Assembly: GCA_002730875.1 (NCBI GenBank)
Contig: PCBI01000012.1
Span: forward strand, 124,001-188,000
Length of the DNA: 64,000 nt
Source: Spirochaetaceae bacterium
GTDB taxonomy: Bacteria; Spirochaetota; Leptospiria; Leptospirales; Leptonemataceae
Direction of reading: 5' to 3'
Shown here: positions 32,877-41,344 of the stretch, in pieces
Numbering within the stretch: position 1 is the stretch's first letter
Layout of the letters: each line of letters begins with the position of its first letter
Made by a program: the position numbers and the translations under genes
Notes under the pieces: model-generated
Database searches by the model: none
Told to the model about the DNA's origin: nothing
The model's input: the letters and a program-made list of their open reading frames with translations, nothing else

Positions 32877-35800
32877 CTATTCCTGACTGCTGGCGGTTTC
32901 TCGGGTGAATCGACTGGATTCGGTGCGTGCTCGTTCCAGGAATTCCGCCAACGGAATCCTTTCCTGCCGAATCTCTTCTTCGGAGGGACGTACAAGCACC
33001 GAAAGTGATAGAAGGGATGGCCTTTTAACTTTCACCGAGGTGTAGATCAGTCCTCCCTTGAGTTCCACTTGAATGGCCGGAATTTCCAGGGTATTGTTCA
33101 CCGCAAATGCAATGGCATCGTTGGGGATTAGCAATCGCACGGCGAATCCGGTAAACTCTTCACTGATCCGGTACACTGACAATCGCATATTTGTATTTCG
33201 TATGAAGTCGGAGAGGTCCCGACCGGAGAAGGATAGATCCCCGCTGATGATACCGTCAAAGTTGGAGTCGGAATCCGGAAAGAACGGCGCCAGATTCAGG
33301 TTATGGATTTGGAGGAAGCCTGCATACTCCATGTTGGCCGGAGCCAGGTCAGCAGCGTTGAAGAAAATCCTCTTGCCCTGGATGGTTCCGTCCCGGGCCC
33401 AGACTTCGCCGGTACGGGCATCCCTTTGCTTGAAAATCTTTGCGTCGATCCAATCGATCATAAAAACGTTTCGGCGGTAGTCCATGCGCCCGGAAACTCC
33501 GAAACCCCTGGAAGGATCCAGCGAACCCAGATAGAAGTGGCTTTCCGGCTTGTAGGTGCCGCCGGGAGTGTGGCTGGAAGCCACGAACTTAACGGTGAAG
33601 TTCGGATCGCTTCGAAACCCTGTGTCGTTCAAAGCCAGGCCGCTGGATGTGTCGGACAGGCGCACGGGATCCTTCATAGCCATGCTATGCCGGATCGGAA
33701 GGTTCAGGTTCAGCTTCTCGATCCGTAGACGTCGGCAGGCCGGGGATTCGGGAACCCGGCAGTTGCCGGTATTCACCTGGATGTCCAGGTCATTTATGTA
33801 GATTCCGCCGGTGGCCACCTGCGGATTAACGTCCAGGTTGATCTGTACGCCGCCCTGAATGGAAACGTTTTCGTGTACCGGCAGCATTTGCTCCCGGGCC
33901 AGGTTTAACCGGAACTGTAGATAGGGTTGCAACTCCGGCCCGGTATTCAGCGATCCGGAGAGCGATGCGTTCAATGCCCCCCGCAATCCGGCGATGCGAA
34001 GCATGGGAATGGATATCTGATTCTCGGAGATGTTGGTATTCACCGCCAGGTTCAGGGAGTCCTGACTGATGGATGGAATGGTAAGATTGCCGTTCCCCTG
34101 AATGGAAGTTCCCTCCTTGCTGGACTGTACGCTGGACTGAAGGCTCAGAATTAATCCATCCTTCAAATAGGCGCCGTAAGGCGCTATGGGGTACTTCAGT
34201 CTTGCCGGCAAGGTGGTGAGCATGGGGGCATAGTTAATGCCAAGGCGGTTTATGGTTGCATCATAGGACTGATTACCCTTGCCAAAAACCAGTTCGGAAG
34301 AACCAGCAAGGTTCAAAAATCCAATACCCGCCGCATTGGTGCCATTGAGAGTCAATCGCTCAATGGAGATGCGAGTGGACTCTTCGCCAAACAGCAGCTT
34401 GCCGGCTGTATTCAACGTCAGATTGTTTATGCCGGAGCGGGACCGACCAATGGAGTATCGTCCGCCGTAAACAGTGAGCGTTCCCGACACATCCAGTTCA
34501 TCAAAGTTTTCTGTGGACTGGGCCTGTAAATCTGTGCCCGCGATTCCGGTGACATGAGGAGCCAGGAATTGCCCCAGGTTGAATCCGTTGATTCGAATGT
34601 TTGCGTTTACTCCCTGGCCGGGATTTATGGAACCGCTGGCCTGCAGGGTTGCCCCATTGTAGCCTCCGGAAAGCTCTTTTAGTTCCAATCGGTGGACCAG
34701 TCCGTAAGCCAGTTTCTTTTTTTCCTGCTCCCGGTCGTACTGTTCGGGGGGACGCAGAAATGGGAGGGTCTCATACAGGTTTATGGCGCCTCGGGAATGG
34801 AGCTCAAGTGTAGAGACGTTATGACTACCGCCAGGACCATTTAGATACAACCCCTGGCCTTCCGCATTGATTTCAAAATCCAGTTCGCTCAGGGGACCCT
34901 TTAGTCGCACGGGATACAGGGAAAGATAACCTCCCATGCGAATCCTTCCATTGGTGAGCATGGAAAGAAATTGTCCCGGCTCGTCGAGAAGGATTTCCGA
35001 TCGAAGCACCGACAGGTCCACCGCCGGGGTTCCTTCCGTAAGCCGGTCTACCCTGGCTTCCAGAGCGAGCCATTGACGACCGTTGTAGCTAACGCTGAAA
35101 TCGCGATAGATCAAAGCGTCTTCTTCTTGATTGTAGGATGTATTGTATTGAGCCAGTAGACCGGGAGTGGCGGGAGCATAGCCCGGACGACTCATTGTTA
35201 AGGATGTCCCGTCGACGTTTAGTAGCGAAGAGAATATCCCCTGGCCGTCCACTACCTGGCGAAACATTCGAAAAGCCAGCGTTAGCTCTCCCTCCAGACG
35301 ATTTCCATTGCTATATTCAACATTCACCGGACCGTACGGATTGATGGCGACTACCAGAGTTTCAAAAAGGTCCAGCGCATCCGTGTTAAGAGGGATAGTG
35401 TTGAAGGTTTCGGTAATGAACGCCAGGCGAACGTCCAGGCCGGACAGATCCAGTGTCTGATTCTGCGTTTCGCTGTGATAGTAGAATTGCAGATTGCGCA
35501 CGTCAATGTTTGCGTACAACTTAACGGGCAAATAAGTGCTGATGCTTTCGCGAGGTTCCTTCTTTTCGGCGTCGCTTTCGCTTTTCTTTTTTTCCTTTTT
35601 CTCGCCGGACGACAGGTAATCCAGATTCCATACGCCGTCCTTTTCGGTAACGTAGATCTTCGCATCCTTCAAACCCAGTTCCCGAATACCCACATGACCG
35701 GCCAGGATTCCCGGCAAAAACCAGGTAAGCTTCAATTCCGGGATGCTGACGATGGGATCGCCGTTTTCGGTGTTTAGCTGAATATCCTGGAAGTGGAATC

Positions 35801-35975
35801 CGTGTAACAGGCTGGACCGCCGCACATCGATATGCAGACGACTACGAGTAACCATGGGAACGGTTTTCTCCAGAATGTATTGAACCGTGGCCGGATAAAG
35901 AAGTATCTGGTAGGCGAGGATGACACCGAACAGAACAATTATGATTTTTGCGAATCTGCGCCAGGCCGGTCTCAT
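32877..35975 (-). CDS. AsmA/YdbH-like inner-membrane protein, probable intermembrane lipid bridge
   Basis: 1032 residues. One N-terminal membrane helix (I-I-I-V-L-F-G-V-I-L-A-Y-Q-I-L-L-Y) is followed by an AsmA-like start (V-T-R-S-R-L-H-I-D-V-R-R-S-S-L-L-H-G), a lysine/glutamate-rich insert (about 125-145) and about 850 residues of alternating beta strands, the composition of TamB/YhdP/YdbH proteins that form a hydrophobic groove across the periplasm. The end (E-L-K-G-G-L-I-Y-T-S-V-K-V-K-R-P-S-L) resembles the strand-pairing region where YdbH-type proteins meet an outer-membrane lipoprotein. The gene lies 4 bp before the DUF1318 lipoprotein gene, which supports the YdbH interpretation. A phospholipid-transport role is inferred from family knowledge. 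Confidence 0.82.
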   Translation of the reverse strand: MRPAWRRFAKIIIVLFGVILAYQILLYPATVQYILEKTVPMVTRSRLHIDVRRSSLLHGFHFQDIQLNTENGDPIVSIPELKLTWFLPGILAGHVGIRELGLKDAKIYVTEKDGVWNLDYLSSGEKKEKKKSESDAEKKEPRESISTYLPVKLYANIDVRNLQFYYHSETQNQTLDLSGLDVRLAFITETFNTIPLNTDALDLFETLVVAINPYGPVNVEYSNGNRLEGELTLAFRMFRQVVDGQGIFSSLLNVDGTSLTMSRPGYAPATPGLLAQYNTSYNQEEDALIYRDFSVSYNGRQWLALEARVDRLTEGTPAVDLSVLRSEILLDEPGQFLSMLTNGRIRMGGYLSLYPVRLKGPLSELDFEINAEGQGLYLNGPGGSHNVSTLELHSRGAINLYETLPFLRPPEQYDREQEKKKLAYGLVHRLELKELSGGYNGATLQASGSINPGQGVNANIRINGFNLGQFLAPHVTGIAGTDLQAQSTENFDELDVSGTLTVYGGRYSIGRSRSGINNLTLNTAGKLLFGEESTRISIERLTLNGTNAAGIGFLNLAGSSELVFGKGNQSYDATINRLGINYAPMLTTLPARLKYPIAPYGAYLKDGLILSLQSSVQSSKEGTSIQGNGNLTIPSISQDSLNLAVNTNISENQISIPMLRIAGLRGALNASLSGSLNTGPELQPYLQFRLNLAREQMLPVHENVSIQGGVQINLDVNPQVATGGIYINDLDIQVNTGNCRVPESPACRRLRIEKLNLNLPIRHSMAMKDPVRLSDTSSGLALNDTGFRSDPNFTVKFVASSHTPGGTYKPESHFYLGSLDPSRGFGVSGRMDYRRNVFMIDWIDAKIFKQRDARTGEVWARDGTIQGKRIFFNAADLAPANMEYAGFLQIHNLNLAPFFPDSDSNFDGIISGDLSFSGRDLSDFIRNTNMRLSVYRISEEFTGFAVRLLIPNDAIAFAVNNTLEIPAIQVELKGGLIYTSVKVKRPSLLSLSVLVRPSEEEIRQERIPLAEFLERARTESSRFTRETASSQE

Positions 35976-35984
35976 TCTGTGAAT

Positions 35985-37268
35985 TCAGCTCCGAGGCTCC
36001 CCAGGGGAGTGCTCTCTTTTTTCCGGGTCCCTCATTAGAAGGAAACTAAAAAAAACCAGCCCATGAATGACCAGAGAAGCCAGAAAGACCGGTCCAAAGT
36101 CCAAAAACTCGGCCGACGGCAGGCCCTGGGTGCCTGGCATATCCCCTGTTAGGTCCTGCAACCTTGCCGGCAGGTTCCATTCCAAAAGCAGCCCTGCCAG
36201 ATAGGAGCCAATCAGCGCTCCCGAAGCGGTGGCCAGTACCATGAATAGTCCCTGACCCGTGCCGTAGAGATGATCCGGATAGAAATGTCGCAACCTGAAT
36301 ATGGTACCCATGTAGTAGCCGGTGAAATGGATGCCATGCAGTAGCTGCGTCAGTAGGAGGCCGGGGATCTCATCCAGCGTATCCCAGTAGAACAGGCCAA
36401 ATCGAAGTATGCCCGCGCCGGTACCGATCAAGAACAAAGGCGTGGACCCGAATCGAGCATGGATCCGGGCGCATAGCGGTAGGAATGGTAGCTCTAGCAA
36501 AGTGGCCAGACACCAGCCGCCATAAACCCCGGCCATGCCGTACCGCTGATTCAGATAGCCGCCCAGGTAATAATCTACTGTTTGATACCCCGAGAAATAC
36601 ACAAAGGAAATGGCAAAGAATAGGAAGACCGGACGATGCCTCAATGTGTTGAGCGCTTCCAAAAAGTAATACTTCGCCCCGGCCCGTCGATCCTTCTGAA
36701 CAAACAGGCAGGCGATGGCGAAGAGCAGCAGGAAGGCCGAGCCAATCCTTCCGCCGGTACCGCTGGTCGAGACCTCCGTGGATAGCAGACCGGGAAACCT
36801 GGTTTCGAGAACGAAGAGAACAACGTGAACGATGAAGAACCCCAGGGTGCCAGCGCTTCGGCTCAACGAAAAGCCTTTTAGCTCCAGGCTTTCCAGGGTT
36901 GCGATGGTTAGCAATTGCATGTTCGCGGCGAAGAAGAACCTGGTGACTCCGCCCAGGAGGGTCGCTCCTTCCAGATCCAGGCCTGGCCAGTACAGAAAAT
37001 ACTGGCAGGGCGCATGCAGAAGCACCATGGGTACCAGTAGTCCGCGAATCGTCTGAAATCGGTCCGAAAGATATCCTGCGATAAAATAGCCGGCGGGAAA
37101 GGCGATCTGCCCGGCCAGAAATACGAATCGGGCATCGCTTCCAAACCGATCCAGCATATAAGGGCTCAAAGTTGAAAAATAAGAGCCATGACCCAGGAAA
37201 TAGAGAAAGTAGAGAAGGGCGTATATCAAGTGTCCCTGCCTGGTTCCATACCGGCGGCTTTCTGGCAT
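35985..37268 (-). CDS. Major facilitator superfamily transporter (LacY/HcaT-like MFS_1)
   Basis: About 427 residues with around twelve membrane helices. The first helix, F-L-Y-F-L-G-H-G-S-Y-F-S-T-L-S-P-Y-M, is the LacY-like opening, and the loop after helix 2 reads G-Y-L-S-D-R-F, the MFS motif A position. The start is uncertain. ATG 37268 (M-P-E-S-R-R) is listed. A TTG at 37229 overlaps the TGA of the acyltransferase gene in the usual TTGA arrangement and would also give a complete first helix; the frame from 37382 is too long. Substrate not predictable. It is placed between the DUF374 acyltransferase and the AsmA-like gene (9-bp gap), so a lipid or lipid-precursor role, like that of lysophospholipid transporters, is possible but unproven. 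Confidence 0.82.
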   Translation of the reverse strand: MPESRRYGTRQGHLIYALLYFLYFLGHGSYFSTLSPYMLDRFGSDARFVFLAGQIAFPAGYFIAGYLSDRFQTIRGLLVPMVLLHAPCQYFLYWPGLDLEGATLLGGVTRFFFAANMQLLTIATLESLELKGFSLSRSAGTLGFFIVHVVLFVLETRFPGLLSTEVSTSGTGGRIGSAFLLLFAIACLFVQKDRRAGAKYYFLEALNTLRHRPVFLFFAISFVYFSGYQTVDYYLGGYLNQRYGMAGVYGGWCLATLLELPFLPLCARIHARFGSTPLFLIGTGAGILRFGLFYWDTLDEIPGLLLTQLLHGIHFTGYYMGTIFRLRHFYPDHLYGTGQGLFMVLATASGALIGSYLAGLLLEWNLPARLQDLTGDMPGTQGLPSAEFLDFGPVFLASLVIHGLVFFSFLLMRDPEKREHSPGEPRS

Positions 37269-37915
37269 CGATACATGTTTTCCATCATGGCTGATTGGAT
37301 CCTTTCTATTGAGAGGGTCAAATCCTGGTTCTCGCCCGGGTCCAGGTAAATCGGGTCTCCATAGCTCATATACAGTTTGCAAAAGGGGGCCGGTATCCGG
37401 TGTTTATCCCAGGCATGATTCGCTACCCACTGTCTGGTTCCTTCGTAATGGAAGGGAATAATTGCTACTTTCGTTGACCGGCCCAGAGCTACGATTCCTG
37501 CCTTTGCCTGAAACGCCGGGCCCAGAGGCCCATCCGGTACGATGCAGGCAGGATGTCCATCCTTCAAAAGTCCTATCAACGTTTTCAGGGCTCTGGCACC
37601 GTTTTTTCCGCTGCTTCCTCTAACGCATTGATTGCCGGAACTCTCTACAACCCTTGCGATGATTTCGCCGTCACGGGAAGGGGAGATCATCGCCTTAATG
37701 CCATGGTTTCTGTGAAAAAAAGGGGCCCAGAGCACACAGCAATGCCATACTGCCAGGATATACGGTTCCTTCGACTGGCGAATTCTTTCGAATGGTTCTG
37801 CGTTCAGGTATTTCTTTTGGATGGTGAGTCTGACCATTCGTTGTAGTGTATAAATGATCCAGGGAAGGGTCGCCGTGAGTACTCTTGATAAGAGGGAGTT
37901 TTCCTTGATTCGCAT
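37226..37915 (-). CDS. DUF374-family lysophospholipid/lipid A-type acyltransferase
   Basis: 229 residues. The conserved block I-S-P-S-R-D-G-E-I-I-A-R-V-V-E, V-R-G-S-S-G-K-N-G-A-R-A-L and I-V-P-D-G-P-L-G-P-A is the DUF374 signature, a branch of the LpxL/LPLAT superfamily. The W-H-C-C-V-L-W segment at about 57-63 takes the place of the H-x4-D acyltransfer motif start; the aspartate is not obvious at the standard spacing, so I do not claim catalysis by that motif. An N-terminal hydrophobic patch suggests inner-membrane association. It overlaps the MFS transporter start downstream and follows the DUF486 gene by about 55 bp on the same strand. A role in lipid A or phospholipid acylation is inferred. 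Confidence 0.85.
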   Translation of the reverse strand: MRIKENSLLSRVLTATLPWIIYTLQRMVRLTIQKKYLNAEPFERIRQSKEPYILAVWHCCVLWAPFFHRNHGIKAMISPSRDGEIIARVVESSGNQCVRGSSGKNGARALKTLIGLLKDGHPACIVPDGPLGPAFQAKAGIVALGRSTKVAIIPFHYEGTRQWVANHAWDKHRIPAPFCKLYMSYGDPIYLDPGENQDLTLSIERIQSAMMENMYRCQKAAGMEPGRDT

Positions 37916-37969
37916 GGCTGTTTTTCGCTCTTTCTGGCCTGGACCTGGTTGAAAAAGTCGCCTGATGAT

Positions 37970-38323
37970 TTAACTCGATGACGGCGACTGCCCGGATTCC
38001 GGGATGAACAGGAATCCGGCTGCCAGAACCAGAAAAGCAAATCCTACAGCGTGATTCCAGCGAAAAGACTCTCCTAGATAGAATACTGAGAACAGTGCAA
38101 AAACCACCAGTGTAATGACTTCCTGAATGGTTTTTAATTGGGCTGCACTGAACATACCATGGCCCATTCGATTGGCGGGCACTTGAAAGCAATACTCAAA
38201 GAAAGCGATGAGCCAGCTGATGAAGATAACCTGTAGCAATGGGGCCTCTTTGAATTTCAGATGCCCGTACCAGGCGAAAGTCATGAAGATATTGGAGAAT
38301 ATTAGAAGCAGAATTGTGTTCAT
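37970..38323 (-). CDS. DUF486 (DMT-like) small membrane protein
   Basis: 117 residues with four hydrophobic segments. The family signatures are M-T-F-A-W-Y-G-H-L-K near the N-terminus, F-I-S-W-L-I-A-F-F-E-Y-C-F-Q-V-P-A-N-R in the middle, and G-M-F-S-A-A-Q-L-K-T-I-Q-E-V-I. DUF486 proteins have the size of a half drug/metabolite transporter and probably work as dimers; the substrate is unknown. It is divergent from the nitronate monooxygenase gene with about 80 bp between them, and it begins the long minus-strand series that ends with the giant lipoprotein. Confidence 0.9.
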   Translation of the reverse strand: MNTILLLIFSNIFMTFAWYGHLKFKEAPLLQVIFISWLIAFFEYCFQVPANRMGHGMFSAAQLKTIQEVITLVVFALFSVFYLGESFRWNHAVGFAFLVLAAGFLFIPESGQSPSSS

Positions 38324-38403
38324 AGCTCCGGATCGCTACCACATCCATTGCGTCGTTCTTTTTTCGCTTGCAGGCAGGTACCTGCGATCGGTATCTCCTC
38401 TTC

Positions 38404-39333
38404 ATGCGTATTTCTACCAGAGTTTCCGATATGCTGGGCATTGATCTGCCCATACTGGGCGCACCCATGTTTCTGGTTTCCTATCCAGATCTGGTTGTGG
38501 CGGTTTCCGAGGCCGGGGGCATTGGCTGTTTTCCTGCCCTGAACTACCGGACCACCGAGGAGCTCAGAGATGGTTTGCAGGAGATACGGTCCCGAACAGA
38601 CAAACCCATTGGCGTTAACCTGATTCTTTACAAAGACCATAATCCCAACTGGCCACGGCAGTTTGAGGTCTGCCTGGAAGAGAAGGTGGAACTGATCATC
38701 ACTTCCCTGGGATCTCCCCGGACCGTGGTCCAGGAAGCCAAAGCGGTGGGTGCCAAAGTGTTTTGCGACGTAACCACTCTGCGCCATGCAAAGGTAGTGG
38801 CCAAAGCCGGCGCAGACGCACTCATTGCTGTAGCCCAGGGGGCCGGCGGTCATGCGGGAAACATCTCTCCTTATGCATTGATTCCCCAGCTTAAGGCCGA
38901 ACTGGACCTGCCGGTAATTGCGGCCGGGGCCATATCGGACGGAAAGCAAATGGCAGCTTCGCTGGCTCTGGGAGCGGATGCCGTTTATCTGGGCACACGG
39001 CTCATTGCAACTCCGGAAGCTAAAGCGGCAGAAGGCTACAAAAACATGATTGTGGAGTCCACTGCCGATGATATTGTGTATACAGCCGAGATTTCCGGTA
39101 TTCCGGCGAACTGGTTAAAAAAGAGCGTGGAAAAAGCGGATGCCCCCTCAAGAATTGCTGGCGACGAGGACGAATACAAAAGATGGAGAGATATCTGGTC
39201 TGCGGGCCACGGTGTTTCCCAGATTGGAGCAGTTCAGCCCGCTGGAGAGATTGTACGTTCCATGGCAGAGGAGTACGATGCCATAAGAAGGTCTCTGCCC
39301 GCACTGGAAGGCGCTGCGGTTCAATCCAGCTGA
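38404..39333 (+). CDS. Nitronate monooxygenase (2-nitropropane dioxygenase family)
   Basis: 309 residues from ATG 38404; the longer frame from 38368 adds nothing family-like. It is an FMN-dependent TIM barrel. Family features are L-P-I-L-G-A-P-M at the N-terminus, the E-A-G-G-I-G-C-F-P-A turn, K-P-I-G-V-N-L, A-Q-G-A-G-G-H-A-G with the histidine thought to act as the base, the phosphate-binding V-I-A-A-G-A-I-S-D-G and L-G-A-D-A-V-Y-L-G-T-R. It oxidises alkyl nitronates; some relatives act on enoyl-ACP or other substrates, so the natural substrate remains open. The DUF5362 gene follows after 13 bp with its ribosome-binding site in between. Confidence 0.93.
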   Translation: MRISTRVSDMLGIDLPILGAPMFLVSYPDLVVAVSEAGGIGCFPALNYRTTEELRDGLQEIRSRTDKPIGVNLILYKDHNPNWPRQFEVCLEEKVELIITSLGSPRTVVQEAKAVGAKVFCDVTTLRHAKVVAKAGADALIAVAQGAGGHAGNISPYALIPQLKAELDLPVIAAGAISDGKQMAASLALGADAVYLGTRLIATPEAKAAEGYKNMIVESTADDIVYTAEISGIPANWLKKSVEKADAPSRIAGDEDEYKRWRDIWSAGHGVSQIGAVQPAGEIVRSMAEEYDAIRRSLPALEGAAVQSS

Positions 39334-39346
39334 AGGAGTTTTCGAA

Positions 39347-39739
39347 ATGCATTCAACTCATCCTGCTTACGGCAACACGGACTACGGTTACAGTGTAAGC
39401 CCCATCGGAATGATGATCAAGAACGCGGAGAATGGGGCGAAATGGGCCAAATTCTGCGGAGTAATGACTATCATAGGCGGCTGCATGTACTGCCTGGGGA
39501 TCATCACAGCCACCGTGGGTATTCCCATGATCTTCATGGGCCTGCGAGCCATGAAAGCCTCCGATCGTGTGTTGCACTATCTGCGTACCAAAAACCATGA
39601 AGATGCGCTGGCCAGTCTTACCGAATACGGTAGCTATTTCAAGATTCAGGGAATACTGGCTCTTGTAGGCATTGCTCTTACCATCGTAGCGTCTTTCATC
39701 TATCTGGTGATTGCCATCGTTTTGATCGTGAATCGATGA
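39347..39739 (+). CDS. DUF5362-like membrane protein
   Basis: 130 residues with GAAGGAG about 10 bases before the ATG. The N-terminal 20 residues are polar and tyrosine-rich. Two hydrophobic regions follow, the first glycine/cysteine-rich (V-M-T-I-I-G-G-C-M-Y-C-L-G-I-I) and the second near the C-terminus (I-L-A-L-V-G-I-A-L-T-I-V-A-S-F). A helix between them has A-M-K-A-S-D-R-V-L-H-Y-L, as in DUF5362 proteins. Function unknown. The close spacing suggests it is transcribed with the nitronate monooxygenase gene, and the lipoprotein gene after it starts within 60 bp. Confidence 0.8.
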   Translation: MHSTHPAYGNTDYGYSVSPIGMMIKNAENGAKWAKFCGVMTIIGGCMYCLGIITATVGIPMIFMGLRAMKASDRVLHYLRTKNHEDALASLTEYGSYFKIQGILALVGIALTIVASFIYLVIAIVLIVNR

Positions 39740-39797
39740 TCGGATCCGGGAACCGATGTCCCGGATCATTGGTCAGATGTTTCTAGCGACTCATTCC

Positions 39798-40169
39798 ATG
39801 CAAAGTGCGGTTCTGAAATTCTGCTATTTGATCGGGCCGGGATTGCTCTTTGCGGCCTGTCTAACCGGCCCCCCGGACCTTCCGGAAGATTCCGGTGAGG
39901 GCCCCTGTAGCTATGAGCTGCAGGTAGACGGCCAGCAGCGTACCCTTAACGGCGCCTGCCCCCCAATCAGCATTTCGGCGCTCTGGAAAAGTCTGCCATC
40001 CTGGTTTCAGGCCAGGTTTCAATTACATCCCGATGAAGTGCTACGAAACAAGTTGCGACTTTATTCCGGTCCGGGAGTCTCCCGGGCTCTGGTGATTGAC
40101 GGAAAGCGATACGATCTCGTATCTCCGGATCTAAAGGTTCGATCAGAAACAAGAATCATTATTGAATGA
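39798..40169 (+). CDS. Small lipoprotein of unknown function
   Basis: 123 residues from ATG 39798 (M-Q-S-A-V-L-K-F), chosen over the TTG/GTG options upstream because it gives a compact leader ending G-L-L-F-A-A-C. The mature part has two cysteines (G-P-C-S-Y, G-A-C-P-P) and a C-terminal beta-type pattern (S-R-A-L-V-I-D-G-K-R-Y-D-L-V-S). No family is recognised. It follows the DUF5362 gene on the same strand. Confidence 0.7.
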   Translation: MQSAVLKFCYLIGPGLLFAACLTGPPDLPEDSGEGPCSYELQVDGQQRTLNGACPPISISALWKSLPSWFQARFQLHPDEVLRNKLRLYSGPGVSRALVIDGKRYDLVSPDLKVRSETRIIIE

Positions 40170-40349
40170 TACCAGAACTCCCCTGAGGTCTTCAGGATGA
40201 ATTCCGCTGATGCGACGATCTCCAATCATTTCGGCAAAGAACTCCTCCTTTGCGGGCAATTCGTCTTCGGAATAAGAATCGGGCCTATTCTATTTCGCCC
40301 GCTTCGGTTCTTAGCCTGGCAACAATGGGAAGAGACAACTCTTGAAGTC

Positions 40350-40811
40350 TTAGATACTGTGAATTACAGGCAGGCCAGTCGGAACTTCCCTCTCCGTAAC
40401 TTCACTGACGTCAGGAGATTCAGACATAGGGCGATGGATTCGATAGATTCTGGTCATTGTGCTTGTTTGATCGCCTTTGATCTGGCTGGTCATGACCGTG
40501 GCATAAAGCCGGCCTTCTGCGTCCGGGCCCAGTAATTGAGCGTTAGTCTCGATAGAGAAGTCATTGGCGCTATGGTACGGATGCGCGCTTATTGTGCCGT
40601 TCATGCATTGTTCCAGGTCGAGAATTGAACGGCCGGAGCCCCGGTGCAGGGATACCCATTTCATGCCTGCCGAGGCCGGACGATCCATGCTGAGTTTGAA
40701 TTCGTTTATGAGCAATGGGAACCTTCCAGAACTGTTCGAAAAAAAGATGTAGCGTGCCGAACTTCCCGTGTAGCTCAAAAATACCGGCCGCGTTTGGCGA
40801 GGCAGACTCAA
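40350..40811 (-). CDS. Uncharacterised protein, possibly truncated at its N-terminus
   Basis: 153 residues from a TTG at 40811. The composition looks protein-like (F-L-S-Y-T-G-S-S-A-R-Y-I-F-F-S-N, I-Y-R-I-H-R-P-M) but there is no signal peptide or family match. The frame is open a few codons further upstream, giving T-G-C-L-S-L-P-R, which would look like a lipobox, and an overlapping frame just before holds a hydrophobic run (G-L-F-L-A-L-M-T-A-Q-I). Together these suggest that a leader peptide has been separated by a frameshift, although there is no homopolymer at that point. A terminator hairpin lies immediately upstream. The 180 bp downstream to the lipoprotein at 40169 contain only a short open frame on the same strand ending at 40143. 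Confidence 0.4.
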   Translation of the reverse strand: MSLPRQTRPVFLSYTGSSARYIFFSNSSGRFPLLINEFKLSMDRPASAGMKWVSLHRGSGRSILDLEQCMNGTISAHPYHSANDFSIETNAQLLGPDAEGRLYATVMTSQIKGDQTSTMTRIYRIHRPMSESPDVSEVTEREVPTGLPVIHSI

Positions 40812-40990
40812 GCAGCCAGTGTATCTGTGCCGTCATGAGCGCAAGAAAAAGGCCCGTGCTGGTTTTGCTCCAGCCGGGCCTTGTGCTTGGCATTCCTTTT
40901 GTAGGTCTTGCCCGATGGTTTTACTTTGTTGGGTGGTAAGGTCTGCTTTCGCGCCTGGGCGCGAATGACCTTCAATGTTTCGCGCTTCAT
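40808..40990 (-). CDS. Small lysine/arginine-rich protein
   Basis: 60 codons from ATG 40990. The first 42 residues are strongly basic and regular (M-K-R-E-T-L-K-V-I-R-A-Q-A-R-K-Q, L-P-P-N-K-V-K-P, K-H-K-A-R-L), as in small nucleic-acid- or ribosome-associated proteins; the remainder is ordinary. The odd point is that a rho-independent terminator (40846-40880) falls inside codons 37-49, so most transcripts would end before the stop codon. Either the real product ends earlier through a frame difference or the hairpin serves another purpose. AGGA is only 2 bases from the ATG. Family not identified. Confidence 0.45.
   Translation of the reverse strand: MKRETLKVIRAQARKQTLPPNKVKPSGKTYKRNAKHKARLEQNQHGPFSCAHDGTDTLAA
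40846..40880 (-). terminator. Rho-independent terminator (minus strand)
   Basis: On the minus strand GGCCCGGCTGG pairs with CCAGCACGGGCC (one bulged base) around loop AGCAAAA, followed by TTTTTCTT. On the plus strand the hairpin has an A-run before it and no T-run after, so it works in the minus direction. It would end transcription of the small basic gene. Confidence 0.8.
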
Positions 40991-41344
40991 ATCCTATTGG
41001 ACGTAAATACCCCGGTAAAGGCAATTAAAAATCATTGCCCAAGGATTCCGCATAATCGGCCTTTTCTTACTGAAATTCCTGCGGGGACCTTTCCGTCCCG
41101 GGTGCCTGCGGGGACCTTTCTGTCTTACGTGCCGGCGGCAGGCCCTTCTGTTGGAGATCCCTGCGGCCGATTCCTTTATTGGGATCTTAGCTTCTCGGGC
41201 GCGGCGTTAGAGAAGGCCCTTCATGCCCCGAGGGTCTTATTTGCAGGGGCTTTTTTCCGGGAAAATCGCTGACAAAATGGTTTATTCTTTGCATTCTGTA
41301 GAGGAATCCTCTGCCTTTTCGGCCACCCGCCGAAGTGATCTGCC
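40991..41344. other. 354-bp gap containing a 27-bp-period repeat
   Basis: Copies CCTGCGGGGACCTTTCCGTC at 41078-41097 and CCTGCGGGGACCTTTCTGTC at 41105-41124 differ at one base. A plus-strand open frame (40997-41272) translates the repeat as P-A-G-T-F but has no start signal or family and is probably not a gene. At 41230-41258 GCCCC..GGGGC followed by six T could be a weak plus-strand terminator. The promoter for the beta-helix lipoprotein probably lies in the last 80 bases. Confidence 0.4.

Noticed and set aside
40997-41272. 91-codon plus-strand open frame with P-A-G-T-F repeats
   Set aside because: The repeat in the protein is simply the 27-bp DNA repeat; no ribosome-binding site and no family.
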